DNA of 64,000 nucleotides from Girardinichthys multiradiatus (lineage: Eukaryota > Chordata > Actinopteri > Cyprinodontiformes > Goodeidae), in contig NC_061796.1 of NCBI RefSeq assembly GCF_021462225.1, positions 48,111,391 through 48,175,390 on the forward strand, in the 5' to 3' direction. Position 1 is the stretch's first letter. Each line of letters begins with the position of its first letter. A program made the position numbers and the translations under genes. The notes below the pieces were generated by a model that was not told where the DNA came from, made no database searches, and was given only the letters and a program-made list of their open reading frames with translations. Shown here one piece after another: positions 50,160 through 60,800 of the stretch.

Positions 50160-50550
50160 TTCAACCTTCAGTGCATTTGATTGTCACAGACCAACACAAG
50201 GTGGAGAATAATGTGAGGTGGGAGGAAAATTGTTTAAATAGTTTGAAACCTTTAACAAAGACCAATCTGAAAGGTGTGGCATGCAGGTGTATGCTGTCCC
50301 TGGAGTTGATCCTTTGAAGGACCACCTTTGGAGGTTTGTCTCTACCAGCTTTGCACATCTCACTGAGATGTTCTCAATGCTCTGACAGGCTGGATGGAGA
50401 TCATCTGTTAACATCAAGGTTCTTGTCACATACTTTTAGTTAAATTTATGATCTGGACTTTGACTAGGCCATTATAACACATTACTATGCTTCGACCTAA
50501 ACAATTCCAAGGTAGCTGTGGCTGTATGTTTAGTCATTGTCCTGCTGGCA
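50160..50550 (-). mobile_element. Tc1-like element remnant
   Basis: On the minus strand GTCAAAGTCCAGATCATAAA (was a QSPDLN codon run), then CTCCATCCAGCCTGTCAGAG and ATGTGCAAAGCTGGTAGAGA match the 3' end of a fish Tc1 transposase gene. Frames are broken. Confidence 0.6.
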
Positions 50551-50554
50551 GGCA

Positions 50555-50680
50555 AGGTACGTTATTTAGGTAGCACCATTCCAACCAAAGGCAACTCAAA
50601 GTGCTTTACAGACAATTAGGAGAAACATTAAAATCACAAAAACCACTTTGAAATACATTGCAGAAAAATCAACAAGCTCA
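50555..50680 (-). mobile_element. L2-like LINE tail fragment
   Basis: TTATTTAGGTAGCACCATTC, then CAAAGTGCTTTACAGACAAT, similar to 3' tails of L2-type fish LINEs read on the minus strand. Confidence 0.45.
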
Positions 50681-50689
50681 ACTCTATGG

Positions 50690-50778
50690 TGTTTGTCTCT
50701 GTGTTGTCCTGTGATGGACAGGTGATCTGCCAGGGTAACACCCCGACTCTCTCCTAATGACTGCTGGAGATGGGCACC
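50690..50778 (+). mobile_element. tRNA-derived SINE fragment that runs into the 13-bp minisatellite
   Basis: TGTCTCTGTGTTGTCCTGTG, ATGGACAGGTGATCTGCCAG, then GACTGCTGGAGATGGGCACC, the same order as in the other SINE copies. The array starts at the position where the SINE normally continues CAGCTCCCC. Confidence 0.7.
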
Positions 50779-52063
50779 ATACCCCAGCACCATACCCCAG
50801 CACCATACCCCAGCACCATACTCCAGCACCATACTCCAGCACCATACCCCAGCACCATACTCCAGCACCATACCCCAGCACCATACCCCAGCACCATACC
50901 CCAGCACCATACTCCAGCACCATACCCCAGCACCATACCCCAGCACCATACTCCAGCACCATACCCCAGCACCATACCCCAGCACCATACTCCAGCACCA
51001 TACCCCAGCACCATACTCCAGCACCATACCCCAGCACCATACTCCAGCACCATACCCCAGCACCATACCCCAGCACCATACCCCAGCACCATACTCCAGC
51101 ACCATACCCCAGCACCATACCCCAGCGCCATACCCCAGCACCCCAGCACCATACCCCAGCACCATACCCCAGCACCATACCCCAGCACCATACTCCAGCA
51201 CCATACTCCAGCACCATACCCCAGCACCATACCCCAGCACCATACCCCAGCACCATACCCCGGCACCATACTCCAGCACCATACTCCAGCACCATACTCC
51301 AGCACCATACTCCAGCACCATACCCCAGCACCATACCCCAGCACCATACCCCAGCACCATACTCCAGCACCATACTCCAGCACCATACCCCAGCACCATA
51401 CCCCAGCACCATACCCCAGCACCCCAGCACCATACCCCAGCACCATACCCCAGCACCATACCCCAGCACCATACCCCAGCACCATACCCCAGCACCATAC
51501 TCCAGCACCATACCCAGCACCATACCCCAGCACCATACCCCAGCACCATACCCCAGCACCATACTCCAGCACCATACCCCAGCACCATACCCCAGCACCA
51601 TACTCCAGCACCATACCCCAGCACCATACTCCAGCACCATACCCAGCACCATACCCCAGCACCATACCCCAGCACCATACCCCAGCACCATACCCCAGCA
51701 CCATACCCCAGCACCATACCCCAGCACCATACCCCAGCACCATACTCCAGCACCATACCCCAGCACCATACCCCAGCACCATACCCCAGCACCATACCCC
51801 AGCACCATACCCCAGCACCATACCCCAGCACCATACCCCAGCACCATACTCCAGCACCATACCCCAGCACCATACTCCAGCACCATACCCCAGCACCATA
51901 CTCCAGCACCATACTCCAGCACCATACCCCAGCACCATACCCCAGCACCATACCCCAGCACCATACCCCAGCACCATACTCCAGCACCATACTCCAGCAC
52001 CATACTCCAGCACCATACTCCAGCACCATACCCCAGCACCATACTCCAGCAACATACCCCAGC
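50779..52063. repeat. 13-bp minisatellite, about 100 copies
   Basis: Unit ATACCCCAGCACC with a common variant ATACTCCAGCACC, plus a few shortened units (ATACCCAGCACC and CCCAGCACC forms). Because 13 is not a multiple of 3 and the unit lacks stops in all frames, frames on both strands stay open for about 1.3 kb and encode cyclic repeats (HTPAPYPSTIPQH or WCWGMVLGYGAGV). These are not genes. Confidence 0.97.
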
Positions 52064-52439
52064 ACCAGATGTCAGTATTGAGTTAAAAACAATTTCTTCA
52101 AGCTTCTTTTCTCACCTAAATTCAAACTTATCTTAATCACTTTGGTGATCACCTAAATTAATTTTGATCTGATGCTGATATTCCTTCTGTCCCCACCAGG
52201 AGACCAAGTGGAAAAATATTTGGCTCAAATCATCAGAATGGAGAGGCATTAAATATTACTGTGAAATATCTGTAGAAGTTAAAATGAGCAAAATGCGTGT
52301 GCACATAGGATGTTGTATGTTACTGCTCCTGTCTATGCGTCTCATTAATGATGAATGTGGAAAAAACTCAGGGGACCTTTAAAAAGCATATTCGCATCTC
52401 TTCCAAAATGACCAGGTCCATTTCGCTTCTTTGTCAGTG

Positions 52440-52537
52440 CTGTTTACCCAACCCAACTGAGTCGGACGGAGCGGGGTTCGAACCGGCAACCCACTGGTTG
52501 CAGGGAGCACATCTACCACCTGAACCACCGTCGCCCT
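52440..52537 (-). mobile_element. tRNA-derived SINE head with A and B boxes
   Basis: On the minus strand TGGTTCAGGTGGTAG (52527-52513, A-box region), then GGTTCGAACC (52484-52475, intact B box). The sequence between looks like a tRNA head. No CCA-like acceptor stem pairing, so not a tRNA gene. Confidence 0.6.
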
Positions 52538-52539
52538 GT

Positions 52540-52644
52540 ACGTCATAAAATGACGTGCTTTTAGTTTGAAATGTGGTACCGGAAGTGGAGTTCCGTGTCT
52601 GTCGGATGACGGCGTCTCGTTAAAAGTCTGAATTGCGGAAGTGG
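52540..52644 (+). promoter_or_regulatory. cmtm6: Probable cmtm6 promoter: CRE-type palindrome and two ETS sites
   Basis: ACGTCA (52540-52545) and TGACGT (52551-52556) face each other across 5 bp. ETS/GABP-type sites CCGGAAGTGG (52579-52588) and GCGGAAGTGG (52635-52644) follow. This is typical of TATA-less housekeeping promoters. It lies just upstream of the proposed noncoding exon and partly overlaps the SINE edge. Confidence 0.5.
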
Positions 52645-52715
52645 CTCAGAAACAAAGCGCAGTGGTGACGGAGTTACATTTGAACTGAAAAGTTAACCTG
52701 AGCGTCAACAGAACC
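52600..52715 (+). other. cmtm6: Proposed cmtm6 noncoding first exon
   Basis: A CpG-containing leader ends in the donor ACC|GTGAGT at 52715/52716, about 2 kb upstream of the acceptor at 54676. The start is approximate, as there is no TATA box. Splicing to the ATG exon adds only 7 nt of leader there. Confidence 0.55.
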
Positions 52716-53119
52716 GTGAGTTTTATTTCTTTAACGTCACAGATTCTTTAACTTCTCTGTTGTTTCACTTTTTGCTCTGATTGGTAGAAGTTAGTCGGAT
52801 GTAGGTCACCATGGTTGATGCTTGACCCCTCAATGCTTCCAGTGTTTAAACTGCACTTAAAATGTAGAAGTCAGTTTTTATCTTGCTTCTGATAATCTCA
52901 GTTGTGTGTAAATATGTATCTTAATTTAATCTGGTCGAACTCGGTCCACATCCGGTCCGTGTTTGCGATCACTCCCAGTGCCGCCCCTGGTTTTCTACCG
53001 TCAGATCCCGTTAAATAAAAACGGACCACAGTTGTCTTTACTTCACAGACCATTCCTGCATCTTACTGCGAAATATTTCTGTTGGTTTCTACAAACAAAT
53101 CGGTCTGAAATGTGCAGGA

Positions 53120-53375
53120 AGTCAACCCCCCAGTGACTGTCCACTGTCTCTACATGCTCATCCAGGAGGAGTCACTGACTGGATGCAATCTGCTGGGTTT
53201 CCTTAGATAGAAACACTTTTTATCCAGTTTGAAGAAATAACTGAATCTAACTGTTTGATAGTTCAAATTAATTGGAATGTATGAACCTGACTTTATGAAG
53301 TACCTGGAGATAACATGTTTTGTGAATTGGCGCCATAGAAATAAAACTAAAATAAAAAATAAAAAAAATGCTGAA
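53120..53375 (+). mobile_element. L2-like LINE 3' tail (plus strand)
   Basis: CTGTCTCTACATGCTCATCC, then AATTAATTGGAATGTATGAA, then an A-rich AAATAAAAAATAAAAAAAA end. It is the plus-strand counterpart of 46408-46870. 5' truncated, in the cmtm6 5'UTR intron. Confidence 0.65.
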
Positions 53376-54299
53376 AGTGAAATTCTGCTCTGAATAGTTC
53401 CTGTGAGATAAAATTGTTTAACTGACATTAATGACCAACGTTTGGTGTTTTACACCTCAGACGGAATGCATGCTGGGTATTTTCTAGCTGCTCTCTCAAC
53501 ACATGGCTGCTGCTGATTTTCACTTTCAGATGAATCAGAAATCCCCTTCAAACCCAAACATTTGGTTTGGTTTTCTGTGCAGAGGCAGAAAACACACAAG
53601 CCATGAGGAAAGTAGTAATAAAAGCCTAAAACTCTGCCTGGACGTTAATGCTCACATTGAACTCCTAACAGAGGTCAGATGTATCTTCACACAGGGCTGC
53701 AGGGTATTAGGGATAAATGTAATATTTATTACAATGAAGCCACATTGTCACGATGTCCCTGCTAGTCTTCGTGAACTTTACCAGCCTGGTTCCTACATGG
53801 AAGGCGAAGATGTGAAGGGCAGTGAGAGTCCAGCCAGCTGGAAGATGTTTTACCTGCCCAGACACTGAATGCATGGTGATTCAAATATGAAAGCATGCTA
53901 AATATTGCCTCCAAGAAGGCCTCTTTGCAGTAATGTACATATTACAAAGATGAATGTGAGGAAAAGCATCGTGCAGCTCTGGACAGAAGCAGTAAACACC
54001 CTGCAGGTAAAGAAGATCAATATATTTGTTGTATTTTCTGCCCAAAGTGAATAGTTTGACATATTAGTCTCGGTTTCAGTTCTGGACCACAATAAGAGCC
54101 TAATATATCCAAATAAAAACAAACCTTCTGATATTGGATCAGAATCTTTTCATCTAGTTCAGGAAAACATTTAGTCCCGACAATCCGGCAGCCGTTCCTG
54201 ATCTTTCCTGTTTTCTTTCATTAGTGCCATTTGAATATAAACTAATCCTCCTAACTCATTGAGCTTTCTCAGCTCCTGAGTGGCTGCTCACCGATCCCA

Positions 54300-54440
54300 G
54301 AGGACATGGGTTTCAACCTCCAGTCCTTAACGGGCCAATGTCCTACAACCTTTAGATGTTTCTCTCTGTCAGCACACCTGAATCAAATAATCAGATCATT
54401 AGCAGGACTCTGAAGAACTCACACTGAGGACGCAGTTTAG
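54300..54440. mobile_element. MITE-like repeat fragment
   Basis: CAGCACACCTGAATCAAATA and CATTAGCAGGACTCTGAAGA match the family of 30675-30830. Confidence 0.45.
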
Positions 54441-54676
54441 CCTTCAGAGTCCGATATGTTGGACACATCTAAAAGTAGCATCAAAACCTGTACAAAACCC
54501 TCAGATTTGGACCAGGATTGGGTCAGACTTCAGCCTGTGGTCTTTTCAGTGTATCCCAGGAAGATTGAGTCATTCTGAAGTGACTTGAATAAAAAAAAGC
54601 TCATCGTTTCCCCCGTCTAGCCTGTAGGTTTTGGTCCAAATAATTGACCCGGATATTTTTCTCTCTCGTCTCTCAG

Positions 54677-54800
54677 CTTGAAAATGGCCAATGATGTTTA
54701 CTCCCCTACAACGGTTTCAAATCCCAAATCATCCTGTTGGCTGGGCGCTGAGTCCAAGTACTTGGGGAAAGTTCGCTTCTTCTTGAAGATCCTCGAAACG
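54677..54800 (+). CDS. cmtm6: cmtm6 first coding exon
   Basis: The acceptor TCTCGTCTCTCAG is followed by 7 nt of leader, then ATG and 39 codons from MANDVYSPTT to FFLKILET. The donor is ACG|GTGAGT. The leader starting inside an acceptor means an upstream noncoding exon. Confidence 0.88.
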
Positions 54801-57800
54801 GTGAGTTCAAAGTTCCTTAAACCTTCTGATTCATTTAGTTGAGCTAGCATCTATTCAGTGTTGGTCATGGTAAATCATTGCTTCTTGAAGAGCTTTGTAG
54901 TTTTATGGTGATTCTGTGGATGCTGCTGGTCACCTTGTTTCATGCAGCCTCTGGACACCAACAGGGACTGTGATGAGCATCCTGGTGGTTTTTAGATCTA
55001 AATTTATAAAAATGGTTGCATGGTGGCGATATTAGAACAAACTGGTTGAGCCTAACTTGTTGTGACTTCATCAGTCAGTTCAGTTCATCTTGATCTCCCT
55101 CTGATCCATCCCTTCATGCTCTCCTGCTGCCAGGTCTGGTTTATCCTGTTTACTGCAAACAGGAGATGAGTCGATATGGTAGCAGAGATGTTACTGGTTA
55201 CCAGTGTGGTCCAGGTCTGTAACCAGCGCCTGCTGAACAGTGAGAGCTTCAGGTAGATTTGTTAGGGCGTGGTTAAGTCAGACTCTGGACTGCTCAGAGG
55301 TTTGAAAAATGTTCTGCTGGACTTGCTGGACATGTAATTATTGTGCATTATTTCCATCTGAATAGTTTGATGTTGAGCATCACACATTTTTATTAGTTAA
55401 TTAGTTTTTAGTTTTCCTCTATCGTTTTTCTTTTCTTCTCACTTTTTAGTTCAACCCAGTTTTTTTTTTGTGGCACCATCCCACAATAAATGTCATTTCA
55501 AGACACTTTACAGGACAAACTGATCCAGTTTCAATAAAGGAATTCATATATAGACTGACTCAAATTCAGTTACATATATTCCAATTTGATTCTAGTTATT
55601 AAACAGTCCTGTCCAGTTCAGTTTATTAGGCCAGTTAGTGGAAGGTTTTCCAGGGAAACCCAGTCGAATTAATTGGGTTTGCTAACTTTGCAGCAATCTC
55701 TCATACTGGGCTAGCATGTAGCGACAGTGGAAAGGAACACCTCCTGTTTAACAGGAAGAAACCTCCAGGAGAAAACATAAAGTTCCTGGTAGCTAAAACT
55801 GCAGATGAGGCCTCATTGGAGAGTAGTATGAGAATGTAGCAGAGAGGGTGAAAGTGGTCATTATGTCCTCCAGCAGCCTAAGCCTAAAGCAGCATAACTA
55901 CAGAGATAGCTCAGGATAAACTAAGCCACTCTAACTATAAGTTTTATCAAAAAGGAAAGTTTTAAGCCTAGCCTTAAAAGTAGACAGGGTGTCTGCCTCA
56001 CGGACTAAAACTGGGAGCTGGTTCCACAGGAGAGGAGCCTGATAACTAAAGGATCTGCCTCCCATTCTACTTCTAGAGACTCTAAGAACCACCAGTAAAC
56101 CTGCAGTCTGAGAACAAAGTGCTCTGTTAGGAACATATGGACCAATCAGATCTCTGATGTATGATGGAGCTAGATCATTAAGGGCTTTATATGTGAGGAG
56201 GAGAATTTTAAATTATATTCTGGATTTAACAGGGAGCCAATGAAGGGAAGCTAAAATAGGAGAAATATGATCTTTCTTTTTAATTTTCATCAGAACTCTT
56301 GCTGCAGCATTTTGAATCAGCTGAAGGCTTTTAACTGCATTTTGTGGACATCCTGATAGTAAAGAATTACAATAGTCCAGCCTTGAAGTAACAAATGCAT
56401 GGACTAGTTTTTCAGCGTCATTCCTGGACAGGATATTTCTAATTTTGGTAGTTTTCCCCCATCTTTCTGGACGTTTTTCCTTCTACATGCACCCTGTCTT
56501 CCAGCGTTGTTGGATGTTTCCAGGCAGGAAAACTGCACCTCTCAGTCCTGCCAGCAGACTCTACATCCAACAGACTCCAGTTTCTTCTTCTTGTTCAGCT
56601 TTTCACTTTGACTTTCTGATGTTTTTGACATGTCGCTGAGGTTTCTGTGGTCGTACGTTCCCTGAGTTACTCTCCCTGTTTACTTCTTCTTCTCTGTTCT
56701 AAATCCTCTGCAGTTAGGTCACAGGAAGCCATCATTGTGGTAGAAATGCAGCAGATATTCAGTCTGTTTGGTTAATGAAGTTTTATCCTTTTAAGAAGAT
56801 GTTTTTGAATCAATCCTCTTTGAATGAAGATGTCCTGTTGCATCAGCCTGTGGGGGTGATCCATGCAGAGTTTTCACCAGCTTTCAACCCTTCACAGGTC
56901 CGGTTTCTTAGTTCCTGTTTTAGGATTACTTCCACATTAAACTTCAGATGTGTTCTCTAAAGAAGAAAGGCTCCTAATGCATTATGTTAAACACATGCAG
57001 AAAATCGACTTTGTTTAACAGTCTACAGGTTGATTTCAACTGGTTTCCACCCAGTTTACAAGCTGGTAAAAATGTTGATGGCCCAGCTTGCTCCAAGCCT
57101 CCATATACAGAGGAGTTCATGGTTCTGACTAGGTCCTATGGCTGCAGAACAAGTCCAAATCATCAAATGTCCAACGGCATGCTTCACAGTTGGGCTGCTA
57201 TGTGGAGGGTAAAACATGGTGTCCATCCCTGCTCTTACTGACATGTTCAGGAGGAGTAGGAGTGAAAAGCAGCTTCATAAGACCCTTCAGTTCCTCTCTG
57301 TGTCCAGTTTGAGCTGCAGAACAGTTTAAAGGGAACCAACCTGCCAAGTTACTCAGAAAGAGAGGCAGAGTCTTGGAATAAAACTAAACTTTGGGACGAG
57401 ATCTTGATGTCTTGACTCAGCGTTTCAGTGATGTTTCTGTCCGGTATGATTCTACCTGTCGGTGCCGTCCCTGATGAGACTGTTGTCTGCCTGGTTCTGG
57501 TGACCTCACGGTGAGAACGTTGATGACGTCCCAGGTGAACACACAGGAACCTACAGCATCGCCACCTATCAGTCTTATCAGAGCAACGCCGTTTTAAAAG
57601 TCCAGCTTAAGGCAGCATGTCTGGTAATCAGCAGGCTGGGCTACCTGAGCAGATAGTCTGACTAACATCAGCTGGTTAGTCTACAGAGAGATTTACAGAT
57701 GGATCACATTGAACTCTTGGATCTAAGCTGCTTCGGTCTGTGGGAATCTGAATAATTTCTGTTTTAAATAAAGTCAGTCAGATGATGTCATACGTGTTTT

Positions 57801-60800
57801 ATATCTTTATGTTCAGACGGTGAAACTGTGGTGTTGTTCCTCCAGGTGACCAGACCGTGTGAATCTAAGTGGCCCAGGCCCGTTTCATATTCAGACCAAA
57901 GTGTTCTTTATTGGGATGAAGGAGAGGGTCCAAACTGACTCTGCATCGTCTTCTGGGCCTCTAGATTTAGAGAGCATCTCAGAGCTCCAGCTTTGGCTCA
58001 ATGTTGTCTCCTAGTTCTAGATCGGGGTTCATGATGTTTTCTAGACTCAGGTTGTGACTTGCTGGGTTCAAGAACCAGGTTCCCAAACTGGGTTATCGCT
58101 CTGTCATGAGTTCTGGTCCAGTGTTGTGGTTTTGTGGGTTCTGGGATGTTGTGGACTAAGTGTTCCTCATCCGGCAGGAAGCTGCAGACAGAGAAGCGAA
58201 ACTATTGCAGGCATGACGGTTTGTCTACCATCAGCAGATCTGGGAGCTGCTGACCCTCGGCTGTTGCAACAAATGACTGCAGGAGGGGGGAGGATGAGAC
58301 CTGCATCCGGCCCCCCGGACTCTGCATCAGTGGGAGCGCAACAGAAAGAGGATGTTCAGAGAAGGGTGCCACTTCAATCAGGACTTCTCTGGTATGAGAA
58401 GTTCCTTAGTCTGAAAAAAATCTGATCCCTGATCAGTGCAGCCGTTAACTGCATCTAAACGTTTCTTCTGAGCTCTAAAGACTCAAACACCTCTACAGCT
58501 CTGCAGGTTGGATCTCTAGAGGTTGTGACCTCTGCAGGTTGGATCTCTGCAGGTTGGATCTCTACAGGTTGTGACCTCTGCAGGTTGGATCTCTACAGGT
58601 TTGATCTCTAGAGGTTGTGACCTCTGCGGGTTTGATCTCTAGAGGTTGTGACCTCTGCGGGTTTGATCTCTAGAGGTTGTGACCTCTGGAGGTTGGATCT
58701 CTAGAGGTTGTGACCTCTGCAGGTTTGATCTCTAGAGGTTGTGACCTCTGCAGGTTTGATCTCTAGAGGTTGTGACCTCTGCAGGTTTGATCTCTAGAGG
58801 TTGTGACCTCTGCAGGTTTGATCTCTAGAGGTTGTGACCTCTGCAGGTTGGATCTCTTGAGGTTGTGACCTCTGCAGGTTGGATCTCTAGAGGTTGTGAC
58901 CTCTGCAGGTTGGATCTCTAGAGGTTGTGACCTCTGCAGGTTGGATCTCTAGAGGTTGTGACCTCTGCAGGTTGGATCTCTAGAGGTTGTGACCTCTGCG
59001 GGTTTGATCTCTAGAGGTTGTGACCTCTGCAGGTTGGATCTCTAGAGGTTGTGACCTCTGCAAGTTGGATCTCTAGAGGTTGTGACCTCTGCAGGTTGGA
59101 TCTCTAGAGGTTGTGACCTCTGCAGGTTGGATCTCTAGAGGTTGTGACCTCTGCAGGTTTGATCTCTAGAGGTTGTGACCTCTGCAAGTTGGATCTCTAG
59201 AGGTTGTGACCTCTGCAAGTTGGATCTCTAGAGGTTGTGACCTCTGCAGGTTTGATCTCTAGAGGTTGTGACCTCTGCAGGTTTGATCTCTAGAGGTTGT
59301 GACCTCTGCAAGTTGGATCTCTAGAGGTTGTGACCTCTGCAGGTTGGATCTCTAGAGGTTGTGACCTCTGCAAGTTGGATCTCTAGAGGTTGTGACCTCT
59401 GCAGGTTGGATCTCTAGAGGTTGTGACCTCTGCAGGTTGGATCTCTAGAGGTTGTGACCTCTGCAGGTTGGATCTCTAGAGGTTGTGACCTCTGCAGGTT
59501 GGATCTCTAGAGGTTGTGACCTCTGCAGGTTGGATCTCTAGAGGTTGTGACCTCTGCGGGTTTGATCTCTAGAGGTTGTGACCTCTGCGGGTTTGATCTC
59601 TAGAGGTTGTGACCTCTGCGGGTTTGATCTCTAGAGGTTGTGACCTCTGCAAGTTGGATCTCTAGAGGTTGTGACCTCTGCAAGTTGGATCTCTAGAGGT
59701 TGTGACCTCTGCAAGTTGGATCTCTAGAGGTTGTGACCTCTGCGGGTTTGATCTCTAGAGGTTGTGACCTCTGCGGGTTTGATCTCTAGAGGTTGTGACC
59801 TCTGCAGGTTTGATCTCTAGAGGTTGTGACCTCTGCGGGTTTGATCTCTAGAGGTTGTGATCCTGGCTGGCTCTAAACTGTTGTTCTCCTCTCTAAGACC
59901 TGATTAAACATTGCAGGAGTGTTTTCCAGTGTTTCCAGATGTTTAGAGCATCACTGAGTAAACCATTATAAGGTTGACTGGGAACTGGATAGCGGAGTTT
60001 TTCCAGCATCGAAGGCAAAATCAGAACCTCTTGTCTCACTTTATTTTTGTGAATAATAGAAAATGATCACTGAAGCAATCAGAGGCAAACAATGAAACAC
60101 CAAAATGATTCTGATTTATTCAAACTAAAATCCTTTATTTCACCTTCCTCCTGATTCTGAGACTTTTTCTACAGTTTGGATCCATAAAACTCCATCTGGA
60201 CTTTCATCTATGTGGTTCTGCAGAACTGCAGAATACATTCCCAGTTAAACGTCTGGTTAAAGCTCAGACTGATGTCAGTTTGGTCCGTTCAGCCTCTCTA
60301 AGCTCCGGGCTTTTTAGTTTGAGTCGGTCTGAACTGGAGGAGAAATGTCCGGTTATACGTTTAGAAATGTATTTATTATAATGGTACCGTGTCCAGATAA
60401 AACACAACTAGATTTCATTGGTTATTTGTGTGTATGTGTGTGTGTGTGTGTGTGTATGTGTGTGTGTGTGTGTGTGTATGTGTGTGTGTGTGTGTGTGGA
60501 GCACCAGGTCGGGGCTCATCTGCTCAGACACACCCAGGTTTTGTGAAGCTGTCGGAGCGGTTTGACCACCTCAGGTCTGGAAGTTCTGTTCAGCAGCGTT
60601 TAGATCTGTTACTATCTGCAGATCAGCTCATTTATTCACCAGTTAATGACTGGAAACCAGTTCAGCCTTCAGTTACAAAGTTTTTGGTTGCTGGTTTTAA
60701 AGCTGGTCAACATGATGGATTCAAAATGGTTGTTTCGCCCCCTGGTGGCTAACGTTAGCTTTAACTTTGAGGCCTGTAGAGGCAGCAGATGATCTGAGTC

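Noticed and set aside
50596..52136. Open frames of 430-490 codons on both strands
   Set aside because: They are the 13-bp minisatellite read in every frame. No domain, no codon bias, and identical cyclic peptides from all frames.
52440..52537. Possible tRNA gene on the minus strand
   Set aside because: A and B boxes are present but the acceptor and anticodon stems do not fold properly. It fits a tRNA-derived SINE head.
53503..53868. 121-codon ORF starting MAAADFHFQMNQ
   Set aside because: Lies in the cmtm6 5'UTR intron, with no recognisable domain, splice partner or conservation signal visible.
58499..59860. Regular 31-bp repeats resembling a CRISPR array
   Set aside because: Units are directly adjacent with no unique spacers, and the sequence is vertebrate. 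It is a minisatellite.
60345..60752. 135-codon ORF with a CVCVCV run
   Set aside because: Driven by the TG microsatellite within the cmtm6 intron. The real exon starts at 60818.
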